Assembly (NCBI RefSeq): GCF_954871325.1
Contig: NC_088779.1
Coordinates: 6,636,846 to 6,700,845 of the forward strand
Source: Gordionus sp. m RMFG-2023
Lineage: Eukaryota > Nematomorpha > Gordioida > Chordodea > Parachordodidae
Direction: 5' to 3'
DNA length: 64,000 bases
Made by a program: the position numbers and the translations under genes. Under the pieces are notes generated by a model, which ran no database searches, was not told the origin of the DNA, and worked only from the letters and a program-made list of their open reading frames with translations. Positions 22,599-33,789 of the stretch are shown piece after piece; the stretch's first letter is position 1, and each line of letters begins with the position of its first letter.

Positions 22599-23188
22599 TA
22601 TCAGTTATTATAGCTTCATCATTCTTACCCGACTCTATGCTTGAGGAAGCACAAATTAGAATGCCTCTGTTAGCGAATGACCTTGAGACTCAAATCAGAT
22701 TATTGTGAGGACCTTCTTACTTTTATTTAATTCTGCAATCTGGCAATTATTTTATTTTTTTAGCACTAACCAGGAAACATGTTATGAATTCATCACTCAT
22801 TCCTTTTAAAAACTTAAACTGGAGTTTGGCAGCCAATAATTCAATTTCCAATAACTATTGATTCACCATATCCTATCACTTTTCTATACTGTTTAAAAAT
22901 TAGCAAGCTTACAAGATGTTCTGCCAACCAGTGCCTTCAATATACATGTAGTGTTTCTCGCCATTGCTCGCGCATTTAGTAGGAAACCCTTAAATCAGTT
23001 GGTGTTCATACGTTCTTAGAACCATAAAGTCGATTTAAAAACGTTGTCTGGATGGTATCACCTTAATTGAAAATGGCGTTTTTTATTTCCTGCGACCCTT
23101 TTCACTCCTAATATCAATGGAGATGTTTTATTAGATGAAGTAGAGAAAGATGCCAAAAATGGTGGGACTGGTGATGATATATCCTCCT
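22599..23188 (+). other. Decayed coding-like patch, unassigned
   Basis: Two short stretches have protein-like codons on the + strand. After TTATTATAG, a frame reads PDSMLEEAQIRMPLLANDLE TQIRLL to a TGA at about 22707. At about 23095-23188, TPNINGDVLLDEVEKDAKNG ends in a TGA. The sequence between is not open. Neither matches a family I know. This may be a broken gene or transposon, or terminal exons. Confidence 0.3.
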
Positions 23189-25030
23189 GACTTCTAATCT
23201 TACCACATTCGAGTCGGTACACTTTCCTATGTCTTTATAAAAGACGGAGTTTCTCTATGAGGAAAAAATAGAAATTCAATTTATAACTTTTTTACTCGCA
23301 ACTTTAATCGTCCCCTTCCAAACATAATTAATTATTCCTTATTTTCCATTCTACTTTTTTTATACTAAACCTTCTTTATACTAAACCTTCTTTATTTTTT
23401 TTAACTATTAAAAAAATATATTTTCATAATTATCATGTTACATAAAAATCTACAAACTGTAAAAAAAAAATTGTGTAATATTTTATATGTGCCTTAATTA
23501 TTAAAAATTGTGATTGTGATCAGATAATATTTATAAATTATATTAGAATTTTAATATATACAAAATTGATTTAATGATCATTGCATGGCTCACAGCTTAT
23601 GGACCGGACTTGATCTGAGGTATATAGACTTAGCTTCAATCCTTAACTTGGGACATTTTTTTAAATAGCGAAATTCCTCAAGAAGGTAATTCAGGAAGGA
23701 TAGGATTAGGCAGAGGTGGGCTAGGGTCTATTAAGTTATATTAAGAAATCGGTATTTTATCAGCACATACTTTATCTTAGTTAAATTTGAAGTTGTTAAA
23801 CAAATTAATAAATAGTGTACCAGGCGTTGTATGTCAACCCTCCCCCCCCCCACTGATTTATTATCTTTGGATAGTTTACACTAAGTGATTACTATTTAAA
23901 CTTCATCAATAATTTTAAATATACACTTAATATTTTTAGAAATTTATTACAAAATATATCCCACTTTCCCTTTTTATAAATATTCAATTAAAAAATATTA
24001 TCATAACTATCAATAATGCCTTTTCTGATGATTACAAAAATAATGAGAAGGAAATTTTGATATCTTTAGTTATAATTTAAAAAATATTAAGATCTTTTAG
24101 AAATTCTTTTTATATATAAAAAAAATGTATAATATATTCCGTTATTTTGTCTTTTAAGGCCAGACTGCGATGATCCAAATGCTTGATTGTCATAAATACA
24201 GTGCAACCTTAAGTCGATATCGAATTAATGATTATTTTCTTATTGTCTAAGTAACATTTTTATTGACCGAAGGCTAGTCAAAATTATATATCAAGCAAGA
24301 TATTATGCAAGATTAAAGATTTTATTCATATATGGCATAATTATTTGGACATTTATTCGCAAAATCTCGAGGCTTAAGCAATATTTCTATGGCTAAAATA
24401 TTGAGTTAGCCATTTTTAAAAATCGACTCAAATCGAACCATTTGACAACACTAGTGACAATAAATAAGAGTAAAACGCCTCGAGAAAGTAATTAAAATAA
24501 TGGCATCCATAGTATTTATTTATAGGTTTATAAAGTCGTTTTAATATTATATAAATAATTTGCTAAAGTATAAGAATTTACGGAATCTTAGTCAACTTCC
24601 GTGAGCAATTTCAATTGCACAATATTTTTCGCGTAGTAGACCGATCATTTCGCTTACAAATTACATATCTAATCTAAAAACCTAAGAAATAATCACTTCT
24701 ACAAAACATAAGGTTCAAAAAAATGAAAAATAATTACCACTTCAACTTAGGCCTTTAAAAAAACTGAAACTGTTATCAAAGGTCCTATAAAAAATTATAA
24801 TTATAATAGAGATAAAATATCGTTATATTCTTTAAACTAGTCTTTTTCTTTAGTCAAAGGGTGTCCTTTTGCAAAGTAATAGCATTCTTTTTTAAGTTCA
24901 TAGTGCCTCATTTCAAGATGAATCACTTTGCAAAGACTATGATATTACAAGACAACATTTCTAAAGGTGGCCATGATATGATGGAATACTCTAATTTTAT
25001 TTTAAAATGGTATATATATATAATAATATT
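23189..25030. other. Intergenic with one MITE end
   Basis: A+T-rich; a C run at about 23842-23851; the 3' half of an AGTGTTGTTAAAC-family MITE ending TTTGACAACAC at 24451 followed by TA. The open frame at 24861-25115 overlaps the 3' end of the GPCR on the other strand and is a shadow. Confidence 0.5.
24275..24451. repeat. AGTGTTGTTAAAC-family MITE, left end eroded
   Basis: Has the body words GCAAAATCTCGAGGCTTAAG and AAAATCGACTCAAATCGAAC, ends GACAACAC and is followed by TA (24452-24453). The left terminus is not recognisable. Confidence 0.6.
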
Positions 25031-26182
25031 TTATTTTTTGTATATATTCGTGATCAACATTCTTTGGATGTTCTTATTAAATAATAAACATATGAAAGAG
25101 CTCAAACACATGTGAGCCATTGAAAATAAATGGATAATGATCATCATGGGAGAAAAATTGGAATAAAACATTCCTTTCTCTTTAGACAACTCAATTAGGA
25201 TGGTTTGCGGGATGTACATTACCAGGTTAAATATTATTATAGATATTAAGGATTTCACAATTTTATGATAATTATTTTTATGCTGCAAATATCGCCTCCG
25301 AGCAATGGTCAGTATATTAACAGGTTTGCTTGTAAGCAAATTTCCAGTTTCGCTTTCTATATCAATCCTTAAAGACGATATCGTTTTCTGTGACTCATTT
25401 CTTTTGATTCCTTCATCCATGGTAGACATCATCTTTAGATTAATACTATTTAATCTTAAAAATGTGGAATATCTGATGAATTGTCTTTTGTATAGAACGA
25501 TCAATGTGTGAATAGTAAAATAGGCGATTAAACTTACATACATTACATTCATAAATTTTCGAATTTGTAATATAAATTCGTACGTTAACGAAGAAGCGAA
25601 ATTTGTATACGGGAATAACTTGTATTCCAATAGATTATCACAATTAGTGGCATGTACAGAATCGACGAAAAAGGCTAAGATACTAAACAATGTATGAAAA
25701 ATCAAAGAGAACCATAAGAATGCAATAATTCTATTCTTGTTAATATAGGTTAAATAAAAAATCGGGAATACAATAGCCAAATACCTATCGCAAGAAAGGG
25801 CCAATATAATGCTATCCGCTGTTTTGACGGTGATTGTCGTTGAAAAAATTATCCAAATCACAATCCTGTGCCAAATGTAGTCCTTTATCATTGGTATCTC
25901 ATAAAATTTGAAATAAAAGAATGTGATTGGGTAAATCAGGAATAAACAAGTGCTCATAAAATTAAGGCACGTTAGCCAAAGCAGGTAGTGGTAAGAAGAT
26001 ATAAACTTTTGGATACGTAGCTTAAACATGAGATAAAATAAAAAGCCGTTTCCCAATAATCCAACTATCCAAAAAATTGTTCCCATTCCTAGAAAAGAAA
26101 TTGTTCCGAATAATTTCATATTAGGATCAAATAATTTGATAGTGCAATTAGATGATTTGTTACTATTAAATGTTATATTCAT
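25031..26182 (-). CDS. Class A (rhodopsin-like) G-protein-coupled receptor, intronless
   Basis: A single 383-codon frame on the reverse strand. The N-terminus has N-glycosylation sequons at residues 2, 8 and 12. Seven hydrophobic segments follow: TM1 about 28-52 with the GN pair (N45), TM3 ending CDRYLAIVFP with the DRY triad at 132-134, a long third intracellular loop containing RRRYLQHK, TM6 with a proline in VMYIPQTI, and TM7 to about 370. Two oddities stand out. Position 3.25 is valine (V108) instead of the near-universal disulfide cysteine, and TM7 has SSFICLLFN where NPxxY is expected. It most resembles divergent invertebrate peptide/orphan receptors; the ligand cannot be named. The start is the first ATG, preceded by A+T-rich DNA. 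Confidence 0.9.
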   Translation of the reverse strand: MNITFNSNKSSNCTIKLFDPNMKLFGTISFLGMGTIFWIVGLLGNGFLFYLMFKLRIQKFISSYHYLLWLTCLNFMSTCLFLIYPITFFYFKFYEIPMIKDYIWHRIVIWIIFSTTITVKTADSIILALSCDRYLAIVFPIFYLTYINKNRIIAFLWFSLIFHTLFSILAFFVDSVHATNCDNLLEYKLFPYTNFASSLTYEFILQIRKFMNVMYVSLIAYFTIHTLIVLYKRQFIRYSTFLRLNSINLKMMSTMDEGIKRNESQKTISSLRIDIESETGNLLTSKPVNILTIARRRYLQHKNNYHKIVKSLISIIIFNLVMYIPQTILIELSKEKGMFYSNFSPMMIIIHLFSMAHMCLSSFICLLFNKNIQRMLITNIYKK

Positions 26183-27258
26183 TTTTTTTTCCTTTTAAAT
26201 TGTAAAAATGTAAAAAATTTTATCGAAATAAGGAATGAGAATCATGTTTAATTTTTGCATAAAATTGATTTGTTAGATAAAATACAACTTCCTGTCTAAT
26301 ATTTTTTTTTTCCAGGAAACTTTAATTAATTTTTTTATAAATTTCTTTTATGCCACTTGAAACTGATTATATTAATTATTTATAATGTGTCGGGATTAAT
26401 TTGAAAGTAATATTTCATGAGATACATGAAATAAAGGCTACCACTCCACTAGTCTATAAATTTTCAATATTCGTATCTGCAAAATGTATTAATCAAATTT
26501 AATTAAGTAATCATGGTTTCCCAAAGATATTAATGTCATGTTGAATTCAATCTATGACAATTTCAACTTTAATTTAAGCGCTTTCTTTATAGTAACAGAT
26601 AAAATTATTAGTTTCTTTTACTATAAGGGTACCTTTAGTATAAATTACACCATGGGCTTAACCAGGATTTTGTTTAGGGGATGGGGATATTTTAAGATAG
26701 GTTTTTTTCCATAATTTTTATTGGAGGGTCTATAAATCCATTATTATTATTGTATTTTTATAAAATAATATTGTGCTTTTAGGAGTGAGGGGGGGGGGGT
26801 ATGCCCACTAAAATCTCCAAAAAATTCTGAAGATACTCCTGAAAATTTTGAATTTTTAAAAAAATATATAGAATAAAAAAGAAAGTTCATTTTGAAAAAT
26901 ATTAGCAAAAAAAATCCCAAAATTTAAAGAAAATAATTTTTGAGCCCCACGAGATTGTAAAAGCTAGTGAGTCGTGACCCTCCAGTTATAAGACATATGC
27001 ATATAAATTATTATAATTATATTTGTACATTTAATTTTAAGAAATGCAATCAAATTATGTGTTACAAATATGATTTATGATGTCTAAATATAAATAGATA
27101 TTATGGGCATTTATATCTGAAGCTCTTTTGCTACCCCAATAAAAACAAAAGTGTATTGAATAAATCTTTTTAACTTAAAAAATCATTCAAAAATATCCTT
27201 TTTTTCCAACATTTCCTGTTCTACATAATACTTATTTAGCATGCAAAGCTAAATAATC
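26183..27258. other. Intergenic upstream of the GPCR
   Basis: No gene. A run of 11 G lies at about 26789-26799. GPCR promoter sequence must lie at the left part, but no defined motif can be read. Confidence 0.5.
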
Positions 27259-27260
27259 TA

Positions 27261-27462
27261 GTGTCGGCTCGACTTGGGCCGATTTTTCAAAACGGCTAAC
27301 TCTATATTTTAGCCAGAGAAATATTGCCTCCGCTTTGAGACTTCGCTAATAGATGTCCAAACCTTTGTGCCCTCTATGAGAAAAATATTCAGGCTTGAGT
27401 AATATTTTTCTAAATAATATATTGACGCCTTTTTTAATTTCGACTGAGCCGTTTTACAACAT
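27261..27462. repeat. Tc1/mariner-type MITE (AGTGTTGTTAAAC family, GGCTC variant)
   Basis: Starts GTGTCGGCTCGACTTGGGCC and ends GAGCCGTTTTACAACAT, with TA on both sides (27259-27260, 27463-27464). Body GATGTCCAAACCTTTGTGCC ... ATGAGAAAAATATTCAGGCT parallels the copy at 28220-28385. Confidence 0.7.
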
Positions 27463-27871
27463 TAAAATAATCTTTCTAAGGGTGATGATGAAGACAACAA
27501 TGCTTTAGGCTAGTTATAGCAAATATCATTAGATCACGAATTGACTTATTTTAGATGACTTTGAAAAAGAAACTCTGATAAAGTTTGTTGAACATTTGCT
27601 TTTGATGATTAAAATAAAAAAATTTTTTTTTGAATGATCAAATTGTTAACATAGAAGGATGTTCTCCGTAGGAACAAGAATAAAAACAAAAAAATATTAA
27701 TTAAATATACCTTAGGAAATTACTAATAATTTTATTGTGGACCTTTATGATCACAAATTACACAAGTAGCACTTGGAGTTTTATCATTTTTATTATGTAA
27801 AAAAAAATTAGATTGAATATAGACAATTTAGATTTATCCTCTACTAAATTTAAGATTGTATTTGGAGAGCA

Positions 27872-28126
27872 TTGTCGGAATTATCGTCAGAATCGAAGGT
27901 AAAAGTTAAAGATTTAAATCACTCATTTGTGTTTCCCCAAAAATATAATGCAATTATTAATAGTTTTAAACAGGGATATGAACCCTTCCACTACAAAACA
28001 AGATACCGGCCCAGGTCCGTGTTCAGGAATAAAATTAAAAAAATAAAGGGTTTAGGGTCTGAGTCAAAGTTTAGGGTGGCCTTTGCAGAAGTTACAGCGG
28101 CATTGTCCCACCAGCAGGACCTTTGA
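27872..28126 (+). CDS. Hypothetical ORF, 84 codons
   Basis: A frame with good codon character for this window. The peptide begins SELSSESKVKVKDL and later repeats a similar phrase, GSESKFRVAFAEVTAALS, ending HQQDL. GC content is above the flanks in its second half. Upstream of the ATG the frame stays partly open, so the start is uncertain. No family is recognised. It lies between two MITEs and may be a transposon relic or a small exon. Confidence 0.3.
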   Translation: MSELSSESKVKVKDLNHSFVFPQKYNAIINSFKQGYEPFHYKTRYRPRSVFRNKIKKIKGLGSESKFRVAFAEVTAALSHQQDL

Positions 28127-28219
28127 TCGCCAGTTTTATTTTGGTTTGGAGAACATAAAGAAATATTGCCTTCAAATTACACAATTTATTTTTTTATCTA
28201 TTTCTATACTCCGTAAATA

Positions 28220-28385
28220 TTTAATCCAGAAAAATATTGCATAAGCCTCGAGATTTCGATAATATATGTCTAGACCTTTGTCTCTTCTATGAATAAAATC
28301 TTCAGGTTTGCGTAATATTTTTCTGGAAGAAATATTGAGTTAGCCGTTTTAAAAAATCGGCTAAAAACGAGCCGTTTAACAACAC
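28220..28385. repeat. AGTGTTGTTAAAC-family MITE (GGCTC variant), left end eroded
   Basis: Ends GAGCCGTTTAACAACAC followed by TA (28386-28387). Body CCAGAAAAATATTGCATAAG and CCTTTGTCTCTTCTATGA matches the copy at 27261. Confidence 0.65.
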
Positions 28386-28389
28386 TACT

Positions 28390-30011
28390 CCGTACAAATA
28401 ATCCTTAAATTTATAATAAAATAAATAACAAAACATAAACGTATCTTGGATATTAAGTGGCGAGGGCATTATTAGGTGGGATTTTCCCCATAAAATTTTA
28501 TTGGAGATCATTTAGACCCACGCATTGTAGGTCATTGGCTATATTAGATTTTTATAAATAATTTTGGATTGTGATTTATTTTTAAAAAATAATGATTTTA
28601 AAAAATTTAATTTATTGAAAAGTTATTAATTTACTTTTATACTAATTTATCTTTCAATTTCGTGATATACTGTTTAGGGTTGAGGGCTCTGTAGGAGGAA
28701 AAATTTTATTAGCTTAAAATGATATTCATAAGAACGGCAACATTTTGATAAGAAGGGAGAGGGGTGGGCTTGGTTATGCACTTGATAAAAAATTCCCAAT
28801 ATTTCACTTTCTAAAAATGATATAAACCAAGATTAGCAACGTAATCCTATTATATAGCGTATAAATTATCATTTATAATATAAAATTTTAAAATTGATAT
28901 AAATTAAAACAAGATGCCTATAAAACAAAATTATTCCTTAAAAAATTTAATGTATTTATCATTCATTTAAAGGGGAAATTTTTTTTAAAATAAAATATTT
29001 TAAATATATTTTTTTTTGACACCTAGAACCCTCCACTTTTTAAAAGGGTCCGGGTTCAGCAAAAATACCAGGGTTCCACAGAGGGTCTTGGTTCACATTC
29101 CTGGATTTAATTATAAATTTTAATGAATGATTACAATTATTTAGAATTTTAATAAAAAGTAATTAAATTATAAATGTAATTATGAATTATAACTATTAAA
29201 ACTTAATTGCATGATTGTAGAATAAAATTAATTATAATTATTAACTTTTTTTAAAATTGGGATTAATTAAAGTTACTAATTTACTAAAATGAATTGTAAT
29301 TATGGAATTAATTACATATATAATTACAATAAAAATTCCTAGGTTTCACTGTTTCTGACTGAAACGTTTATACTTTATTATGAATCACTATAAAATAAAA
29401 ATTAGCGGATTTCGAATCATTTAAAAATATATTATAAATTTATCAAATCACTTTTTATTATTTTTTTAAAAAAAATTATCCCTATTTATTTCATACATAA
29501 AAATATTCTTAAGAAATTTCATATAGCCTACCCTGGTATTTACAAAAAAATATATGCAATCTCATTTGTGATCGAGCTAGTTTTAAAAATTACACCCTCG
29601 AGATTGCACTAAAACATGGTAGAATGGTTTGACTCTCTTTTGGCAACATTTCGAGGCTTAGGGTTATATTTGGTTGGCTAAAATCTTGATCTAACCGATT
29701 TTTGTTAAATCAGCAAAATAGTGATATTTTTAATAACGCTGTATTATTACTAACCATGGTTAATATGCGGGGCAGGGTTCGGATCACTTTTAGAAAATTG
29801 GTTTTCGATTAAGTTCCTGTTATCAAAATTTACACTAAATAGTGCCCGAATTTGGGTTCACAATACTGGTATTTAGTGTCAAGTTTTGATTCTTCAAGAA
29901 GAAAATGTTCTTTCATTTATGAAAGTGATAATTGGAAATAGTGGTCATATTTGGTAACTTAAATATGCAAAATTCTTTTAAATTTGTAAGAATTTTTCGA
30001 TGAACCAGGAG
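28390..30011. other. Intergenic with MITE remnants
   Basis: A+T-rich. A worn member of the AGTGTTGTTAAAC family lies at about 29560-29745 (GGCAACATTTCGAGGCTTAG, GGCTAAAATCTTGATC). No gene recognised. Confidence 0.5.
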
Positions 30012-30425
30012 CAGGCGCGTACGCAGCGGGGGGGGGGGGGCAGGGGGACAAATCCCCCCCAAAGCCAAAAAATGCAGATGCCGGATTATATTTTTCAAAA
30101 ATATTATTATTAATATTAATTTATATTTGTTAATATTTATTCTTATCTCATATATACACACATATATATATTTAATTACATTTATTTATCACATTCATCT
30201 ACTAAGTTATTTTATCAATCAATTTCGATTTCAAGTTTTCCTTGGCGTAATTTACCTATTATTTTCAAATTTTAGTGGCGTAATATTTATCTAAATTTCT
30301 AATAAAATAATAATTATCTCTGAAACTCCTTGTCCAACAGGGAGAAAAAAATTGCAAGCTTGTCCAACGAGATCGAGTCTCCGCCACAGTAACAGCTATT
30401 TTGGAGTTAGAAGAGCTGATTATTA

Positions 30426-31480
30426 ATGCTATTACTGAAATATCACAATGGCTTGAAAGAAATATTTCCTCAGAAGCAAGAAAATTATTGGATTCAATAC
30501 TTATTCCAAATTTTTTTTCTCATTAGAATGTATTATTTAATTATACAACTATTTTCTTTTCAAAAACATAACATTGACTTGATTAAGAAGACGAGAATAG
30601 CGGAGAGCATTTTATTAGAACTCAAGGAAATAAAGCTAGTGTTGTTGAAGAATTTCATATTTTATATGTTATTGTTGAGTCAAAAGCAGAGCTATACGTG
30701 TTAAATATTTGTCCCCCTCGACTTGCAGCAAGCAAGCTCATCATCAAAACATTAATATAGGATCAGTAGAAGAGTATTATAAAATAAATGTCCCCTCTCC
30801 CAACCTTTTTCATATGGTGATAGAAAAAAAAATATAAATATTTGTTATATTTTTATCATGAAGATGTTAAAATATCTTATGATGCCTTATTAGCTGAATA
30901 ACTATGATTAAAAGATTAACTATGGTTGATACAGTCCCAAAAAATGCTATGGATGCTTTTTATATCAAACACATTTTAGATTATACTCCCAATTATTAAA
31001 ATGGTTATATATATTAGCAGCTCTTTAGTAAACTAATGAGAGAACATTCACTTTTTTAAGAAGAATAACAGAGTCTTGCAGAGGTACCATTTGCAGGACC
31101 AGGCCCAGATTTTTTTTAAAAATGTTTTCCGGCCCGGGTTTTTTTTAAAAAAATTTTCAGGCCCGGCCCGGCTAGCTCAGCCCGAATTTTTTAAAATAAA
31201 TTATATTTATTTTTGATATTTATAGCTAATAATGGCGATTTCAAACATTTGGTTACAACTCGGCTCGGATATTTTTTCTTAAAAAATTTTCAGGCCCAGC
31301 CCGGGTGTTTTTAAAAAAAAATTACGAGCCCGGCCCGGGTATATTTAAAAAAAATTAAAATACGGTCCGGCTCGTGGGCCGGGCCTGCAAGTCTGTGAAA
31401 AACATACCTATGAAATACAACATCTGAAAGTAGATTGAATGATTTGGATCTTTTGAATATTCATAGACATTTAACGCCAA
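30426..31480 (+). pseudogene. Decayed hAT transposase, dimerisation domain split by a MITE
   Basis: Only pieces survive. A 92-codon frame at 30426-30704 (LLELKEIKLVLLKNF) has no sure domain. At about 31000-31075 degraded REHSLF-like sequence corresponds to the ERSFS region. After the nested insertion, KTYL then NTTSESRLNDLDLLNIHRHL matches the hAT C-terminal consensus. Many stops; not functional. Confidence 0.65.
31079..31397. repeat. GGCCCGG-family MITE nested in hAT copy 2
   Basis: Begins CAGAGGTACCATTTGCAGGA and ends GGCCGGGCCTGCAAGTCTGTG. The interior has repeated GGCCCGGCCCG / CCCGGCCCGGGTA words. It interrupts the transposase dimerisation codons of the host element, so it is younger than that element. 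Its left boundary could be 7-8 bp further left; no exact 8-bp duplication was found. Confidence 0.7.
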
Positions 31481-31864
31481 GCAAGGATTGATAATTGAAA
31501 AATTAGCTCAAAACATACAAAATACAATTATTCCTAAGAAACTTTTTGTGTATTAATTTATATTTACAACATTTAAATTTTTTATACTTTATATATTTTA
31601 AAAGTTCAAAAAATTCAAATTTCAATTTTGGGTCATTTAAGTAATTCATATCGTGGGTTATATTCACTTTATATTTTATGATTCACATTTAAATGCCGGT
31701 TTATATATATAATTTTTTTAATTCACATTAGTTTAAAATTGTGTATTAGAAAAGTTATTAATCCTAATAAATTTATGCTTAGTATTTTTAATTAAAAATA
31801 TTATTTCTTAAAAAATTTATTATCCCCCCCAGACCAAATTCCTGCGTACGCGCCTGACTAGGAG

Positions 31865-33275
31865 CATTTCATTTATTTGACTTAAAAAAATTATCCAAAA
31901 GGGTAGTATTATAAAAGCCTCGATTCAGCCCCTTTTTTAAAATTAATATTTCCTACAAGCCTCAAGATTTTAAAAATGTTGGCAGAGTTAAATCGCGAAT
32001 CTCGATTTTAGGCCATTTCCAGAACAGAACGTTTTTTCAAAGCGGTTTTTGGGTAATGTTACCAGCAATTTTTTTTTTATTTCCAAAAAGAATGTTAAAT
32101 TCTAGAAATAATTCTTTTTTATATGATATAATATTTTTTTTTAAAAAATACAATCCGTAGCCACTTTTCAAAACGCCATTTAATCTTTATTAAAATCAAA
32201 CCATATTATTTATGATTAAAAAAAAATGGGGATCTTGTATATTATTTTAAAATTAAACAAAAAGTAAACTTTTTTTTTGGAATGGTTAACATTACACAAA
32301 GGCCGTTTTGAAAAAACGATCTGTCTGTAAATGCCCTTAGCCGTTTTTTTTTCAAATGGGCGAAATGTAGGTTTTAAATTAAAATAAAATTTTTTTAAAA
32401 AAAGGATAGAAAAAATTTTTAATATTCTCCTAATGCTCCGGCAACCGATTATGTTGAGTGAAAAATGTAAAACTATATTTTAAAAAAAAATCTAAATAAT
32501 TCCGGGCTGGAAAAAATTTATTATTTTTATTTCGCGTCGGACTAGGTCGGGACATATAAAAAAAAATTCATTCACGATTGGGCCGGGCTAGACAAATTTA
32601 TTTTTTAAAAAAATTTGACCGGTCTTAAAAAATTAGGATGCAGATCATATTCGAGTGATGGATTATATTTTGCAAGTTGCAAGTCAAGATATGCGAAAAT
32701 CATAATTAATAAAGATCTGCTTTAATCACATTTATGAAATTCAGCATATATTCGACCCATTTCTTTGAGCTCTATTGATGCGATCTACATGATGATGTCA
32801 ACTTAATCAACATCAATTTTTTTTTGAAGAAGATGCAAAAAATAATTATAATTAAATAAGTTGGTAATACATTTTAATGCAAAAAAAATTTGATTCTATT
32901 AAATCGGACTAATAAGCCATCTTATTCTGAAAACTTTTCAGGCCATTATGCCATTTCATTAAGAGCACTTATAATAGAGTACTCTAATCATGTAATACAT
33001 GATTATTTGATGGTGAAAGCTTCTAAAAAAGATTTTGATTAGCTGCAAATTTTTGGCTTTAAGGAGATATTTGTCCCCTTGTCTCTCATCCGGCTGGCTA
33101 CGCGCCTGTTAAATAGCGTGAAACCATTGTTGGCTTGAGGGAGTAGGCTCATTTTGGATCACGCTCTCATCCATAATTGTATGGGCATTCGACTTAAAGG
33201 GATAACCCCGACTTAATGAAATTACAGTTGCATTTCTTATAAGAAATGGAAAAAAAAAATAATATAAAAATGCCA
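31865..33275. other. Intergenic between hAT copy 2 and the LTR fossil
   Basis: A+T-rich with repeated AAACGG / CCGTTTT words at about 31985-32345 (several near-palindromic copies of AACGGCCTTTGTG-like sequence) and a decayed GGCCCGG-family MITE at about 32490-32640 (GGGCCGGGCTAGAC, GACCGGTCTT, GGATGCAGATC). No gene. Confidence 0.5.
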
Positions 33276-33600
33276 AGTCAGCGTTGACTGACATTGGGAC
33301 GAATAGAAAATAAATATTGGGATAATAATAATTAATAATTATTAATTAATTATTAAAAATGACGTCGGCACTTTTGGGGATATAAAAAGCGGAAAAATTT
33401 ATATTTTCTGATTATATATTATTTTTCTTAAAATTAATTGCTTAATAATTTGCCAATATAACTAATATTAATTAACTTAATTATTTTGTAATATAATTTT
33501 TGATTGATAATAAATATTTATTAAATTAATTTGCTTCATTGTTTTAAATATCGAATAGAGAATATTAAAATTGCTCTATCGCTAGGGCAATTTGTAAAAA
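33276..33600 (+). repeat. 5' LTR-like end
   Basis: Begins near GTCAGCGTTGACTGAC and contains GATATAAAAAGCGG (TATA-like), TTCTTAAAATTAATTGC and ATTGATAATAAATATT. It finishes in a short hairpin around CTCTATCGCTAGGGCAA. The same landmarks occur in the same order at 44391-44680. Exact first base uncertain by several bases. Confidence 0.6.
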
Positions 33601-33601
33601 T

Positions 33602-33613
33602 TGGTGTCAGGAG
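33602..33613 (+). promoter_or_regulatory. Primer-binding site, tRNA-Leu type
   Basis: TGGTGTCAGGAG lies immediately inside the left LTR-like end. Primer sites starting TGGTGTCAG are complementary to the 3' end of tRNA-Leu in known Ty3/Gypsy elements. The match weakens after 12 bases. Confidence 0.6.
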
Positions 33614-33789
33614 ATAAAGGTAAAGAATAATATCTTGTTAAATTTAAATATAAAAAGAATTAAAATTTCATATAACTTAAAAGATTATTAAAATTATTGT
33701 TATATATTTATGCACTGATAATAACTTTTTATTACAAATAACTTGCATAAAGATAACCAAAATAATATTTATTATACAATTTAATATAA

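Larger units (their letters stand above)
30012..31856 (+). mobile_element. hAT DNA transposon copy 2, 1845 bp, decayed
   Basis: Ends CAGGCGCGTACGCAG and CTGCGTACGCGCCTG are exact inverted repeats apart from the poly-G/C tract that follows the left one. Flanks ACCAGGAG (30004-30011) and ACTAGGAG (31857-31864) are an 8-bp target duplication with one mismatch, typical of hAT. Degraded transposase is readable on the + strand, including a frame at 30426-30704 and, near the right end, the dimerisation-domain tail TTSESRLNDLDLLNIHRHL. A second element (31079-31397) has inserted in that domain. Stops and length show it is inactive. Confidence 0.85.

Noticed and set aside
24861-25115. 84-codon + ORF
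   Set aside because: Overlaps the GPCR C-terminus in antisense and has no support of its own.
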